Origin: Candidatus Yanofskybacteria bacterium RIFCSPHIGHO2_02_FULL_50_12
GTDB lineage: Bacteria > Patescibacteriota > Minisyncoccia > 2-02-FULL-40-12 > GWA2-44-9
Assembly: GCA_001794525.1 (NCBI GenBank)
Contig: MGJZ01000025.1
Span: 1,814-13,136, forward strand
Reading direction: 5' to 3'
Length of the DNA stretch: 11,323 bases
How positions within the stretch are numbered: the first letter of the stretch is position 1; the number at the start of each line of letters is the position of its first letter. A program made the translations under genes and the position numbers. Positions 1 through 5,937 of this stretch are shown here, piece by piece. The notes beneath the pieces were generated by a model. That model was not told where the DNA came from. It did no database searches and worked only from the letters and a program-made list of their open reading frames with translations.

Positions 1-1
1 A

Positions 2-505
2 AACGCCTGCGAAGAAGCATCCATCCTCATGGCGATGCATTGGGTCCGCGGCACGACCTTTACCAATCCTCGTCAGGAGATCTATGATCTTTCGGTCTGG
101 GAGGAAAAAACATACGGCGACTGGTACGACCGCTCGGCTAAAGATACGGCCCAGATGATCAAAGACTATTTTGATTACGACAATGTGGAATACAAAGAGG
201 ATATTCATATCGAAGATATTAAAGAAGCACTGGCCGCCGGCGGAGTAGTTGTCGTCCCTATCGATGGCCAGAAAGTCGGCAATCCGTTCTATGCCCAGCC
301 GGGCCCGATAGCTCACATGATGATAGTCATCGGTTACGATTCGAAAACCAAGGAATTTATCACTAATGATCCAGGTACGCGCCGGGGTGCCGGATACCGT
401 TATAGCGAGCAAAAATTCATTGATGCAGTACGCGACTATCCCACCGGTAAGTATCAGCCGATTACTGAAATCAAACGCAATATGATAATTGTTTTTAAGG
501 ATTAA
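2..505 (+). CDS. C39-like cysteine peptidase, 3' part (starts before window)
   Basis: The reading frame is open to the left edge, so the true start lies outside; the ATG at 29 is internal. Read from base 2, the protein begins NACEEASILMAMHW, and the Cys codon at 8-10 fits the catalytic cysteine of the C39-like fold (Peptidase_C39_2 type). The expected His lies in AHMMIVIGYD (codon 314-316), and the third catalytic position fits the Asp of ITNDPG shortly after. Members of this family are papain-like peptidases that are usually exported or membrane-anchored. The signal sequence would be in the missing part, so location is an inference. About 167 residues are visible. Substrate is unknown. It ends with TAA 46 bases before rplU, which has its own promoter, so the two are probably separate units. 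No clear terminator follows it. Confidence 0.8.
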   Translation, partial: NACEEASILMAMHWVRGTTFTNPRQEIYDLSVWEEKTYGDWYDRSAKDTAQMIKDYFDYDNVEYKEDIHIEDIKEALAAGGVVVVPIDGQKVGNPFYAQPGPIAHMMIVIGYDSKTKEFITNDPGTRRGAGYRYSEQKFIDAVRDYPTGKYQPITEIKRNMIIVFKD

Positions 506-513
506 ATAAGGCC

Positions 514-542
514 TTGCTTTTTTCCAAGAAATAGGCTAGTAT
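514..542 (+). promoter_or_regulatory. Probable rplU promoter with almost no leader
   Basis: TTGCTT at 514-519 and TAGTAT at 537-542 are separated by 17 bases, matching a sigma-70-type promoter (the -10 matches 4 of 6). Transcription would start near 548-550, leaving 2-4 bases before the rplU ATG at 552. No Shine-Dalgarno sequence fits in that space, so translation is probably leaderless or nearly so. Confidence 0.5.
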
Positions 543-551
543 ATACCCATC

Positions 552-860
552 ATGTTTGCTGTCATCAAAACCGGGGGAAAACAATATAAGGTCTCCGAGG
601 GAGATGTGTTAATGGTTGAAAAACTCAACGTAGAGGGAGATTCTATTACCTTTGATCAAGTCCTCATGACTGCCGACGGCGAGACGATCAATCTTGGTAA
701 GCCTATCCTTAGTGGCGTCATGGTGACCGCAAAGGTTCTCGAAGAAGGCAAGGCTAAAAAGAAGATGGTGTTTCGATATAAGGCTAAAACCCGTCAGCGC
801 AAGAAAAAAGGCCATCGCCAGCCGTATACTAAAGTCCAGATAACTAAAATATCCGCCTAG
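552..860 (+). CDS. rplU: Large ribosomal subunit protein bL21
   Basis: This 102-residue protein is the normal length for bL21, which binds 23S rRNA in the large subunit. The N-terminus MFAVIKTGGKQYKV, the basic stretch RYKAKTRQRKKKGHRQPYT and the C-terminal KVQITKISA are characteristic. In many bacteria rpmA (bL27) follows rplU; here the next gene is convergent recR instead, so rplU stands alone. The ATG at 552 is the only sensible start, sits just after a promoter and has no Shine-Dalgarno site. The last seven codons and the stop form the left arm of a 44-bp palindrome. Since bL21 commonly ends in a sequence like ITGISA, that arm is constrained by protein sequence, and the matching arm on the recR side is probably the derived one. 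Confidence 0.97.
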   Translation: MFAVIKTGGKQYKVSEGDVLMVEKLNVEGDSITFDQVLMTADGETINLGKPILSGVMVTAKVLEEGKAKKKMVFRYKAKTRQRKKKGHRQPYTKVQITKISA

Positions 861-880
861 GCGGATATTTTAGTTATCTG
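837..880. terminator. Perfect 44-bp palindrome, two-way terminator between rplU and recR
   Basis: Bases 837-880 equal their own reverse complement over all 44 positions; the centre is TCCGCCTAGGCGGA and the outer arms are A/T-rich. The palindrome covers the last seven codons and stop of rplU, the 13 noncoding bases between the convergent genes, and the stop (876-874) and last Arg codon of recR. In RNA from either strand it folds into a GC-rich tip on a long AU-rich stem whose 3' side contains UAUUUUAGUU. That is a weak U-tract but is compatible with termination in both directions. Confidence 0.75.
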
Positions 881-1470
881 CGGCTCTCCAACGCATTTCT
901 CAACGTAATCTCGTCCGCGTATTCCAAATTTGAGCCGGAAGCAAGACCGCGGCCAAGGCGGGTGATAGTGATACTGTCCCGCGAAGTGAAATAATCCCGC
1001 AGATACAAAGCGGTAGTTTCTCCGGTCGTGCTTGGGTTGGTGGCGAGTATTAATTCTACTGGACTGTTTGCGATTAGAGTAGCCACGCGCTGTTCAAGCT
1101 CTTTAATCCGCAAATTTTGCGGCAGGACGCCATCGAGCGGGTTGATCGATCCGCCTAGCACATGATAGAGGCCTTTGTATAAACCAGTTTTCTCCACGGA
1201 ATCTAAGTCAGTCACTTTTTCCACGACCAAAAGTTTTGTCCGATCTCTTCCCGGATTGGAGCACACGCCACAAAGTCCGTTATCCGAAAGATTAAAGCAT
1301 TCCCCGCAAAGGGAGATTTCTTTTTTAAGGTTAGCGACGGCGAAACCAAGTTCCTGAAGCTCGGCTTCGGGTTTTTCAAGCAAAGCTAAAACAAAACGAG
1401 CGGCCTGGCGCGGCCCTACGCCGGGCAGTTTCTGAAATAATTTAGCAATTTGTTTGAATTTTCGATCCAT
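874..1470 (-). CDS. recR: Recombination mediator protein RecR
   Basis: The protein has 198 residues, the usual RecR length. RecR forms a ring-shaped DNA clamp and works with RecO (and RecF) to load RecA at gaps during recombinational repair. Visible parts in order are a helix-hairpin-helix start (LFQKLPGVGPRQAARF, about 11-26), a four-cysteine zinc site (C55, C58, C67, C70), a Toprim domain beginning at LLVVEKVTDLDSVE (80-93) with the INPLDG segment (109-114), and the C-terminal LGRGLASGSNLEYAD. The start at 1470 lies one base past the dnaB stop, so it is co-transcribed with dnaB and probably translated by reinitiation. Its stop lies inside the palindrome shared with rplU. Confidence 0.97.
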   Translation of the reverse strand: MDRKFKQIAKLFQKLPGVGPRQAARFVLALLEKPEAELQELGFAVANLKKEISLCGECFNLSDNGLCGVCSNPGRDRTKLLVVEKVTDLDSVEKTGLYKGLYHVLGGSINPLDGVLPQNLRIKELEQRVATLIANSPVELILATNPSTTGETTALYLRDYFTSRDSITITRLGRGLASGSNLEYADEITLRNALESRR

Positions 1471-1471
1471 T

Positions 1472-2866
1472 TTAAAATCCCATGTCGCCTACATTTTGGC
1501 CGTATTCGAGCATCTCATCAGTGTAGCCGGAAGCGCTATCCAAGTGGAAGCGCAAGCTGGCCGGATCGATGCGGAATTTAATTTCCCCGGTGGGGCCGTT
1601 GCGATGCTTGGCGATGATAAGCTCTGCAGTGTTGATTTTTGCCGGGTCGACATCCTCGCGGCTTTTGTTCTTGTCCTCGCGATGGATGAACATTACGCAG
1701 TCCGAGTCCTGTTCAATCGCACCGGATTCTCGCAAATCAGAAAGTTTTGGTTTATGGCCATCGCGCTGCTCAATCGCCCGAGAAAGCTGGGACAATGCGA
1801 TGATCGGGACGTTGAGTTCCTTGGCTAATCCTTTGAGGCCGCGCGAAATTTCCGTGACTTGCTGGACGGGACTGTCGTAATTCCTCCGAGCACTCATCAA
1901 TTGGAGATAGTCGACCAAAAGCAGGCCCAAACCAGCCTCCTGCTTGAGCCGTCGAGCCATAGCTCTCATCTGAAGAATATTCGGGGAAGAGGAATCGTCA
2001 ATGTATAGGGGCAGTTTCTTGAGCTCATCGCAAGCCATCGTTACGCGGAGCAGTTCATTGCCGTCGTGGGCCAATTTGCCCGTTCTTAACTCCCACAGGC
2101 TTACGCCTGAAGCGACCGCGATGAAGCGGTCCACCACCTGGTCGATGGACATTTCCATGCTAAAAAAGCCCACGGGAATGCCCTGCTTAGCCACATTATA
2201 AGCTAAGTTGATGGCGAACGCGGTTTTCCCAACTGAAGGGCGCGCCGCCAGAACAATAAGATCTGATCTTTGCAAGCCGCCGAGGAGATTGTCGAGATCC
2301 AGATACCCCGTTTTGTGGCCGCGCAATTCGCCGTCATGCTGGGTGGTAATCCGCTCGATCGCTTCGTCAAGCGTAGAGCCGACCGGCAAGAAATTCTTAG
2401 TCAGTGATTTTTGAGATACGGAAAAAAGCTTCCGCTCCGCCTCATCCAGTAGATTTTCGATGTCCTCCTCCTCGCGGTAGCCCAAGCCGATGATGTGATG
2501 AGCCGCATCTATGAGATCACGAAGCGTTTTCTTGCGCTGAACGATCTTGGCGTAAGAAGCAATATGGGCTGAGGTAGGTACTTCATTTGCCAGTGACGAG
2601 AGATAGGCCATACCGCCGATCTGCTCCAAGACGCCCATCTCGCCGAGCTTGTTTGAAAGAGAAAGCAGGTCGATCGGCTCGCGGCGATCGAAAAGACTCA
2701 TCGCCGCCTGATAGACGAGCTGATGATTCCGGTCGTAGAAGTCCTCCTGGCGGGTAATATCCGCGACTTTATTGATCGCTTCCTTATCAATCAGCATTGC
2801 GCCAAGCAATGACTTCTCGGCATCGAGGTTCTGCGGCGGCAGTTTGGAGGGAGAGATAGTAGACAT
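1472..2866 (-). CDS. dnaB: Replicative DNA helicase DnaB
   Basis: The hexameric helicase that unwinds DNA ahead of the replication fork. With the start at 2866 it has 464 residues, typical for DnaB. The N-terminal helical domain begins at LPPQNLDAEKSLLGAMLID (9-27). The RecA-like motor has Walker A ARPSVGKT (208-215) and Walker B LLLVDY (315-320). It also has the SQLSRAIEQR segment (359-368), and KHRNGPTGEIKFRID (420-434) near the C-terminus. No intein interrupts it. An in-frame ATG at 2977 would add 37 residues (MTPPPVP...), overlap the cysS end and precede the normal family start, so I reject it. The ATG at 2866 has GAGG only two bases upstream and a promoter immediately upstream. Confidence 0.95.
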   Translation of the reverse strand: MSTISPSKLPPQNLDAEKSLLGAMLIDKEAINKVADITRQEDFYDRNHQLVYQAAMSLFDRREPIDLLSLSNKLGEMGVLEQIGGMAYLSSLANEVPTSAHIASYAKIVQRKKTLRDLIDAAHHIIGLGYREEEDIENLLDEAERKLFSVSQKSLTKNFLPVGSTLDEAIERITTQHDGELRGHKTGYLDLDNLLGGLQRSDLIVLAARPSVGKTAFAINLAYNVAKQGIPVGFFSMEMSIDQVVDRFIAVASGVSLWELRTGKLAHDGNELLRVTMACDELKKLPLYIDDSSSPNILQMRAMARRLKQEAGLGLLLVDYLQLMSARRNYDSPVQQVTEISRGLKGLAKELNVPIIALSQLSRAIEQRDGHKPKLSDLRESGAIEQDSDCVMFIHREDKNKSREDVDPAKINTAELIIAKHRNGPTGEIKFRIDPASLRFHLDSASGYTDEMLEYGQNVGDMGF

Positions 2867-2875
2867 GACCTCGGT

Positions 2876-2903
2876 ATTATCGCAACATTCAAAAACAACG
2901 CAA
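2876..2903 (-). promoter_or_regulatory. Probable internal promoter for dnaB-recR
   Basis: On the minus strand, TTGCGT (2903-2898) and GATAAT (2881-2876) are 16 bases apart, and a TG two bases before the -10 (2884-2883) makes an extended -10. The predicted start near 2869 leaves only a few bases before the dnaB ATG at 2866. It lies in the 73-base gap after cysS, the largest gap in this minus-strand block, so dnaB-recR can be transcribed independently of cysS. Confidence 0.5.
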
Positions 2904-2939
2904 GCGGATATCTTGCTCTGCTGGGGACAAATTTGTTGA

Positions 2940-4337
2940 TTACTTAAGACTGACGAGGGGACCGGCGGGGGTGTCACTGATGGTATAGCTTTGAGATTCG
3001 ATCTGGGCGCGGAGGCGGTCTGCTTCGGCCCAGTTTTTGTTTTTACGGGCTTCCTCGCGCTGTTCGGCTAAGGCAAGAATCTCATCAGGGATTTCCTGAT
3101 CTTCCGGTTCGGGAATAATGCCGAGAACATCATGGACAGTATTCAGGAATGTTTTGATCGAACCGGCTTGAGATTCAGAAAGTTCGTTGGAAACCAAGAT
3201 TGGATTAACATTCCGAATTAATTCAAATACCGCACCAAGCGCGCCAGGCGTGTTAAAATCGTCGTTAAGTGCCGCATAGAATCCTTCGGCGCCTTCCTTT
3301 AGATATTCTTCCGGTTTTTCATTTCCCGTGCCTTTGGCTTGTCCGAGTCGAGCCGAAAATCCGGCAATTCTCTTTGAGGCCGCGTCCGATTGGTCAAGGA
3401 GCGTATCGTTATAGTCTAGCGGCGAACGGTAATGGCCGGAAAGAATATATAATCGGGCTGCTTGGGGAGAGATTTGTTTTAAAACATCTTTGATGGTCAC
3501 GAAATTGCCAAGCGATTTTGACATTTTTTTGCCGTTTACGGTCAAGGAACCGACATGCATCCAGTATTTTGCGAGCGGGGATTTTCCGGAAACTGATTCC
3601 TGCTGGGCGATCTCGGCTTCGTGGTGGGGGAATTTAATGTCTACGCCGCCGCCGTGAATGTCATATTGAGGACCGAAGATCTTTTCAGTAATGGCCGTAT
3701 CCTCGATATGCCAGCCCGGCCGACCTCGTCCCAAAGGTGAATCCCAGCCAATCTCTTCATGTCCGGCATCTGCCGGAAATAGTTTCCATAGAGCAAAATC
3801 TCCCGGGTTACGTTTATTGACGCTTTCGTCGATGCGGCTTATCGAATCTTCCGCTTGTTGAGAGGTACGACCCGAGAGTTTGCCGTATTCTGGAAAAGTC
3901 GCGAGGTCAAAATAATATCCGTCGCCTTCAATGAAATAGCTGTGGCCGGTGTCCACGAGCCGCTTCACTTGATCCACGATTTCGTCGATGTATTCAGTGG
4001 CGGGAGCGTATTGGCTTACTGCGTCCACGCCCAGCGCCTTCATATCCTCAAAGTAAATCTTTGTATACTTTTCGGCTATTGATTTGTAATCGGTATCTTC
4101 TTCAGTGGCCCGAGCGATTATTTTATCATCAATGTCGGTGATATTTTGCAGATATTGGACCTCAAAATTTTTGTGGCGAAGGTATTTCGCGAATGCGTCA
4201 AACAACACATAGGTCTTGGCATGACCAAGGTGAGGTACGTCATAGACGGTTGGGCCGCAGACGAACATGCGGACCTTGTTCTGCTCCATTGGCTGGAATT
4301 CCTCCTTTTGGCCCGATAGGGTGTTATAAACAATCAT
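2940..4337 (-). CDS. cysS: Cysteinyl-tRNA synthetase
   Basis: This class I synthetase attaches cysteine to tRNA(Cys). From the ATG at 4337 it has 465 residues, the normal size. It shows MFVCGPTVYD with zinc-ligand C27, the HIGH motif as HLGH (36-39), DIHGGGVDIKFPHHEAE (226-242) and the KMSKS motif (272-276 region, GKKMSKSLGN). The C-terminal DALR-like and anticodon-binding parts are also present (AEADRLRAQ near 437-445). Zinc ligands H238 and E242 are kept, but the ligand expected at 213, a Cys in E. coli CysRS (C209), is Asp here (GWHIEDTAI). An in-frame ATG at 4376 would add 13 unusual residues and overlap the antiporter further. The 4337 start gives a 4-bp ATGA overlap with the antiporter stop and places MIVYNTLSGQKEEF at the N-terminus as usual for the family. 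Confidence 0.96.
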   Translation of the reverse strand: MIVYNTLSGQKEEFQPMEQNKVRMFVCGPTVYDVPHLGHAKTYVLFDAFAKYLRHKNFEVQYLQNITDIDDKIIARATEEDTDYKSIAEKYTKIYFEDMKALGVDAVSQYAPATEYIDEIVDQVKRLVDTGHSYFIEGDGYYFDLATFPEYGKLSGRTSQQAEDSISRIDESVNKRNPGDFALWKLFPADAGHEEIGWDSPLGRGRPGWHIEDTAITEKIFGPQYDIHGGGVDIKFPHHEAEIAQQESVSGKSPLAKYWMHVGSLTVNGKKMSKSLGNFVTIKDVLKQISPQAARLYILSGHYRSPLDYNDTLLDQSDAASKRIAGFSARLGQAKGTGNEKPEEYLKEGAEGFYAALNDDFNTPGALGAVFELIRNVNPILVSNELSESQAGSIKTFLNTVHDVLGIIPEPEDQEIPDEILALAEQREEARKNKNWAEADRLRAQIESQSYTISDTPAGPLVSLK

Positions 4338-5263
4338 CGGCTGATAGCGAATTCTACGAGTGCATAAACAATCCAAAAAGCCAGAAGCATGAACCCTTCC
4401 TTTTTTGTTATTGTCCTGCCCGAACGCATGAATTTTATCAAAACCAAGGAAGCCATTACCATGAATACCCCGGTAACATACACTATCTTCACGGGGAATT
4501 GGAATGGGTTTATGAGAGACAACACTCCCACTACGATGGTGGCGTCTGCTAGGACCGTGCCCAAGATATCCCCGACGGCCAGTCCGTCATCCTTGTTCCG
4601 GATTGCTTTGAGCGAGTAGAACAGCTCCGGCATCGTTGTTCCCAAGCCGACGACCAGCATGCCGATGATGATAGGGGTTATCTGGAGCGCATTGGCCAGA
4701 GCAGTTGCCGATATCACAGTGAAATGCGCGCCGACAAGAAGGATGACCATTGCGAACAGAAGCAGAAAGATATTTTTGTATAAGCCTTTTCCGTTGCGAA
4801 AAACATGCGATGACGCTTCTCCGCTCCTAAAGACAAAGTAGTAGAAGATGGCGCCGGAAAGAATAAGCGCCGCTCCCTCTATCCTGGAGTAATAGCCGTC
4901 CAACCCGAAAATTACAGGCAATAACAGCAAGAATGGATATGTGCGGATATTCTTCAGCACCTTGCTTTCTATTTTGAGACCGCGATCGGCGGAAATGATG
5001 AGTAATGCGAATATAAGGGACAGGTCGGCGATGTTCGAACCGAACAATGTACCCAAGCCGAATTCCGGGATACCCTTGATCGCTGAGTTTATAGAGATGA
5101 GCGCTTCAGGTAATATCGAAATGAAAGCGACTATGATAAAACCGATGACGTATCTGGATATGTCAAAATGTTCCGCAAGTTTAGCAGAATGTTTGGTTGC
5201 TAATATCGCGCCTCTCACGACTAAGTACAGAGAAAACGCAAAAATAAGTATATTTTGTACCAT
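4334..5263 (-). CDS. CaCA-family Na+/Ca2+-type exchanger (YrbG-like)
   Basis: A 309-residue, highly hydrophobic protein with about ten membrane segments and the inverted two-repeat layout of calcium/cation antiporters. The first alpha-repeat is GFIIVAFISILPEALISI (41-58) followed by GTLFGSN (71-77). The second is GMLVVGLGTTMPELFYSL (201-218) followed by GDILGTVLAD (231-240). P52-E53 and P212-E213 supply the conserved acidic pair. The second repeat has Asp where the family usually has Asn (GN..GSN), so ion preference is uncertain. It would act in the inner membrane, exchanging Ca2+ or another cation against Na+ or H+. The ATG at 5263 lies seven bases after a -10 element, so its mRNA is probably leaderless. 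The stop overlaps the cysS start by four bases, which suggests translational coupling. Confidence 0.88.
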   Translation of the reverse strand: MVQNILIFAFSLYLVVRGAILATKHSAKLAEHFDISRYVIGFIIVAFISILPEALISINSAIKGIPEFGLGTLFGSNIADLSLIFALLIISADRGLKIESKVLKNIRTYPFLLLLPVIFGLDGYYSRIEGAALILSGAIFYYFVFRSGEASSHVFRNGKGLYKNIFLLLFAMVILLVGAHFTVISATALANALQITPIIIGMLVVGLGTTMPELFYSLKAIRNKDDGLAVGDILGTVLADATIVVGVLSLINPFQFPVKIVYVTGVFMVMASLVLIKFMRSGRTITKKEGFMLLAFWIVYALVEFAISR

Positions 5264-5270
5264 TGCTTAA

Positions 5271-5279
5271 ATTGTAGCA
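5271..5279 (-). promoter_or_regulatory. Extended -10 promoter of the antiporter operon, leaderless
   Basis: Read on the minus strand, TGC-TACAAT (5279-5271) is an extended -10 element. Seven bases separate it from the antiporter ATG at 5263, so transcription should begin at or next to the start codon. No good -35 is present; the position where one would lie (about 5299-5294) falls inside the 12-bp palindrome. An extended -10 could compensate for the missing -35. Confidence 0.5.
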
Positions 5280-5282
5280 TAA

Positions 5283-5310
5283 TTGACATCGCCCCTCGAG
5301 GGGATATTAT
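5283..5310 (+). promoter_or_regulatory. Strong sigma-70-type promoter for the orphan gene
   Basis: A consensus TTGACA (5283-5288) and a near-consensus TATTAT (5305-5310, 5 of 6) are 16 bases apart. Transcription would begin near 5316-5318, at the edge of the Shine-Dalgarno sequence. It is one of the two best-looking promoters in the window and is divergent to that of the antiporter. Confidence 0.7.
5292..5303. promoter_or_regulatory. 12-bp palindrome CCCCTCGAGGGG, candidate operator
   Basis: A perfect inverted repeat fills most of the -35/-10 spacer of the orphan-gene promoter and also covers the expected -35 position of the divergent antiporter promoter. A dimeric regulator bound here could affect both genes. 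No regulator gene is adjacent apart from hrcA, whose own operator (CIRCE) has an unrelated sequence. Operator function is an inference. Confidence 0.4.
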
Positions 5311-5316
5311 TGGTTC

Positions 5317-5322
5317 AGGAGG
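5317..5322 (+). promoter_or_regulatory. Strong ribosome binding site AGGAGG
   Basis: AGGAGG ends six bases before the ATG at 5329. It is the only full-strength Shine-Dalgarno site I find in the window and it fixes the start of the orphan gene. Most promoter-proximal genes here have none. Confidence 0.85.
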
Positions 5323-5328
5323 TTTGGA

Positions 5329-5844
5329 ATGGTCGAGTACCTTATAGAGATGCGGCATGGACCTGCAATGAGAGTTGAGTGTCCGACCGTTCTGGGCCTG
5401 GCACCTCAGGATAGCGATCCGATCGCCTTGGAACAGGCGCGGAAGCGGCTAGCGATCCATAAAGGTAAATTCACCCCGGAGCGATTCCGAGCCCGGGGCG
5501 GTGTAAGGATTGTTCGCAACCTTTTGCCTGGAAGTCGGTATCCCAAGTATCGAGTGGTGGTATTTCCACCGCTTGATCTCCGTACTGCTAGCCAGAATGA
5601 CATCCTGCATCTGGCTGAACGGGTGCCGTATGCCTGGTTGGATCCAGCTGTGGGTAGACCTTGGCCAGCCGCGAAGCTGACGAACGGCTGCTATTTGGTC
5701 ACCAGAGACGGCCAACATGTTCTTCTGTCGCAGGGCGACTACATTGTCCGAGCAAAAGATAAGCCGCCTACCTACGGATACGTTCGGTATTTAGTTCACG
5801 AAACCCAGTCCCTTCTACTGGTCCCGAACGGTCCACCGTTCTGA
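5329..5844 (+). CDS. Unrecognised 171-residue soluble protein
   Basis: I do not recognise this protein. It starts MVEYLIEMRHGPAMRVECP and has no signal peptide or membrane segment. It has a basic stretch (ARKRLAIHKGKFTPERFRARGG, about 37-58), two tyrosine/proline-rich parts (YPKYRVVVFPPL and PPTYGYVRY), and ends LLLVPNGPPF. Alternating hydrophobic residues suggest an alpha/beta or mainly beta fold. It is certainly built like a real gene: consensus promoter, AGGAGG site, and a strong terminator six bases after the TGA, so it is its own transcription unit. It is G+C-rich: 34 of 60 bases at 5461-5520, against 24 of 60 in a sample from the GNAT gene. That and its isolation between the antiporter and hrcA may indicate acquisition. 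Function is unknown. Confidence 0.85.
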   Translation: MVEYLIEMRHGPAMRVECPTVLGLAPQDSDPIALEQARKRLAIHKGKFTPERFRARGGVRIVRNLLPGSRYPKYRVVVFPPLDLRTASQNDILHLAERVPYAWLDPAVGRPWPAAKLTNGCYLVTRDGQHVLLSQGDYIVRAKDKPPTYGYVRYLVHETQSLLLVPNGPPF

Positions 5845-5849
5845 CCCTT

Positions 5850-5883
5850 GCGCCCGCCTCTGGCGGGCGCTCCTTTTTCTTCC
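5850..5883 (+). terminator. Strong intrinsic terminator of the orphan gene
   Basis: A perfect 9-bp G+C stem, GCGCCCGCC (5850-5858) with GGCGGGCGC (5862-5870), has a three-base loop TCT and is followed by TCCTTTTTCTTCC. It starts six bases after the stop codon and ends three bases before CIRCE, insulating hrcA from upstream transcription. A second perfect hairpin (GAACGGT-CC-ACCGTTC, 5826-5841) lies just before it, inside the last codons of the gene. Confidence 0.93.
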
Positions 5884-5885
5884 AA

Positions 5886-5912
5886 TTAGCAGTCTTGACA
5901 CTTGAGTGCTAA
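5886..5912 (+). promoter_or_regulatory. CIRCE operator (HrcA binding site)
   Basis: TTAGCAGTC (5886-5894), nine bases, then GAGTGCTAA (5904-5912). This matches the CIRCE consensus TTAGCACTC-N9-GAGTGCTAA with a single change (C to G in the left arm). Its nine-base spacer contains the -35 hexamer of the hrcA promoter, so HrcA bound here would block RNA polymerase. It gives negative autoregulation of hrcA-grpE-dnaK that is relieved by heat stress, as known for the HrcA/CIRCE system. Confidence 0.95.
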
Positions 5913-5924
5913 TCGGAATATAAT
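5895..5924 (+). promoter_or_regulatory. hrcA-grpE-dnaK promoter
   Basis: A consensus TTGACA (5895-5900) and a consensus TATAAT (5919-5924) are 18 bases apart. Transcription would begin near 5931, leaving about six or seven bases before the hrcA ATG at 5938, with no Shine-Dalgarno site. The -35 lies entirely within the CIRCE spacer. Confidence 0.9.
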
Positions 5925-5937
5925 ACCGCTGTAATAT

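Noticed and set aside
235..244. CCGCCGGCGG palindrome in the C39-like peptidase gene
   Set aside because: It is only 10 bases, encodes an Ala-Gly-Gly turn, and lacks the T/A flank of the TCCGCC/GGCGGA core.
1454..1880. Plus-strand open frames opposite dnaB
   Set aside because: They mirror conserved DnaB codons and lack promoter, ribosome binding site and family resemblance.
2867..2977. N-terminal extension of DnaB from an upstream ATG at 2977
   Set aside because: The added 37 residues do not resemble DnaB, overlap cysS, and would start upstream of the promoter that lies just before 2866.
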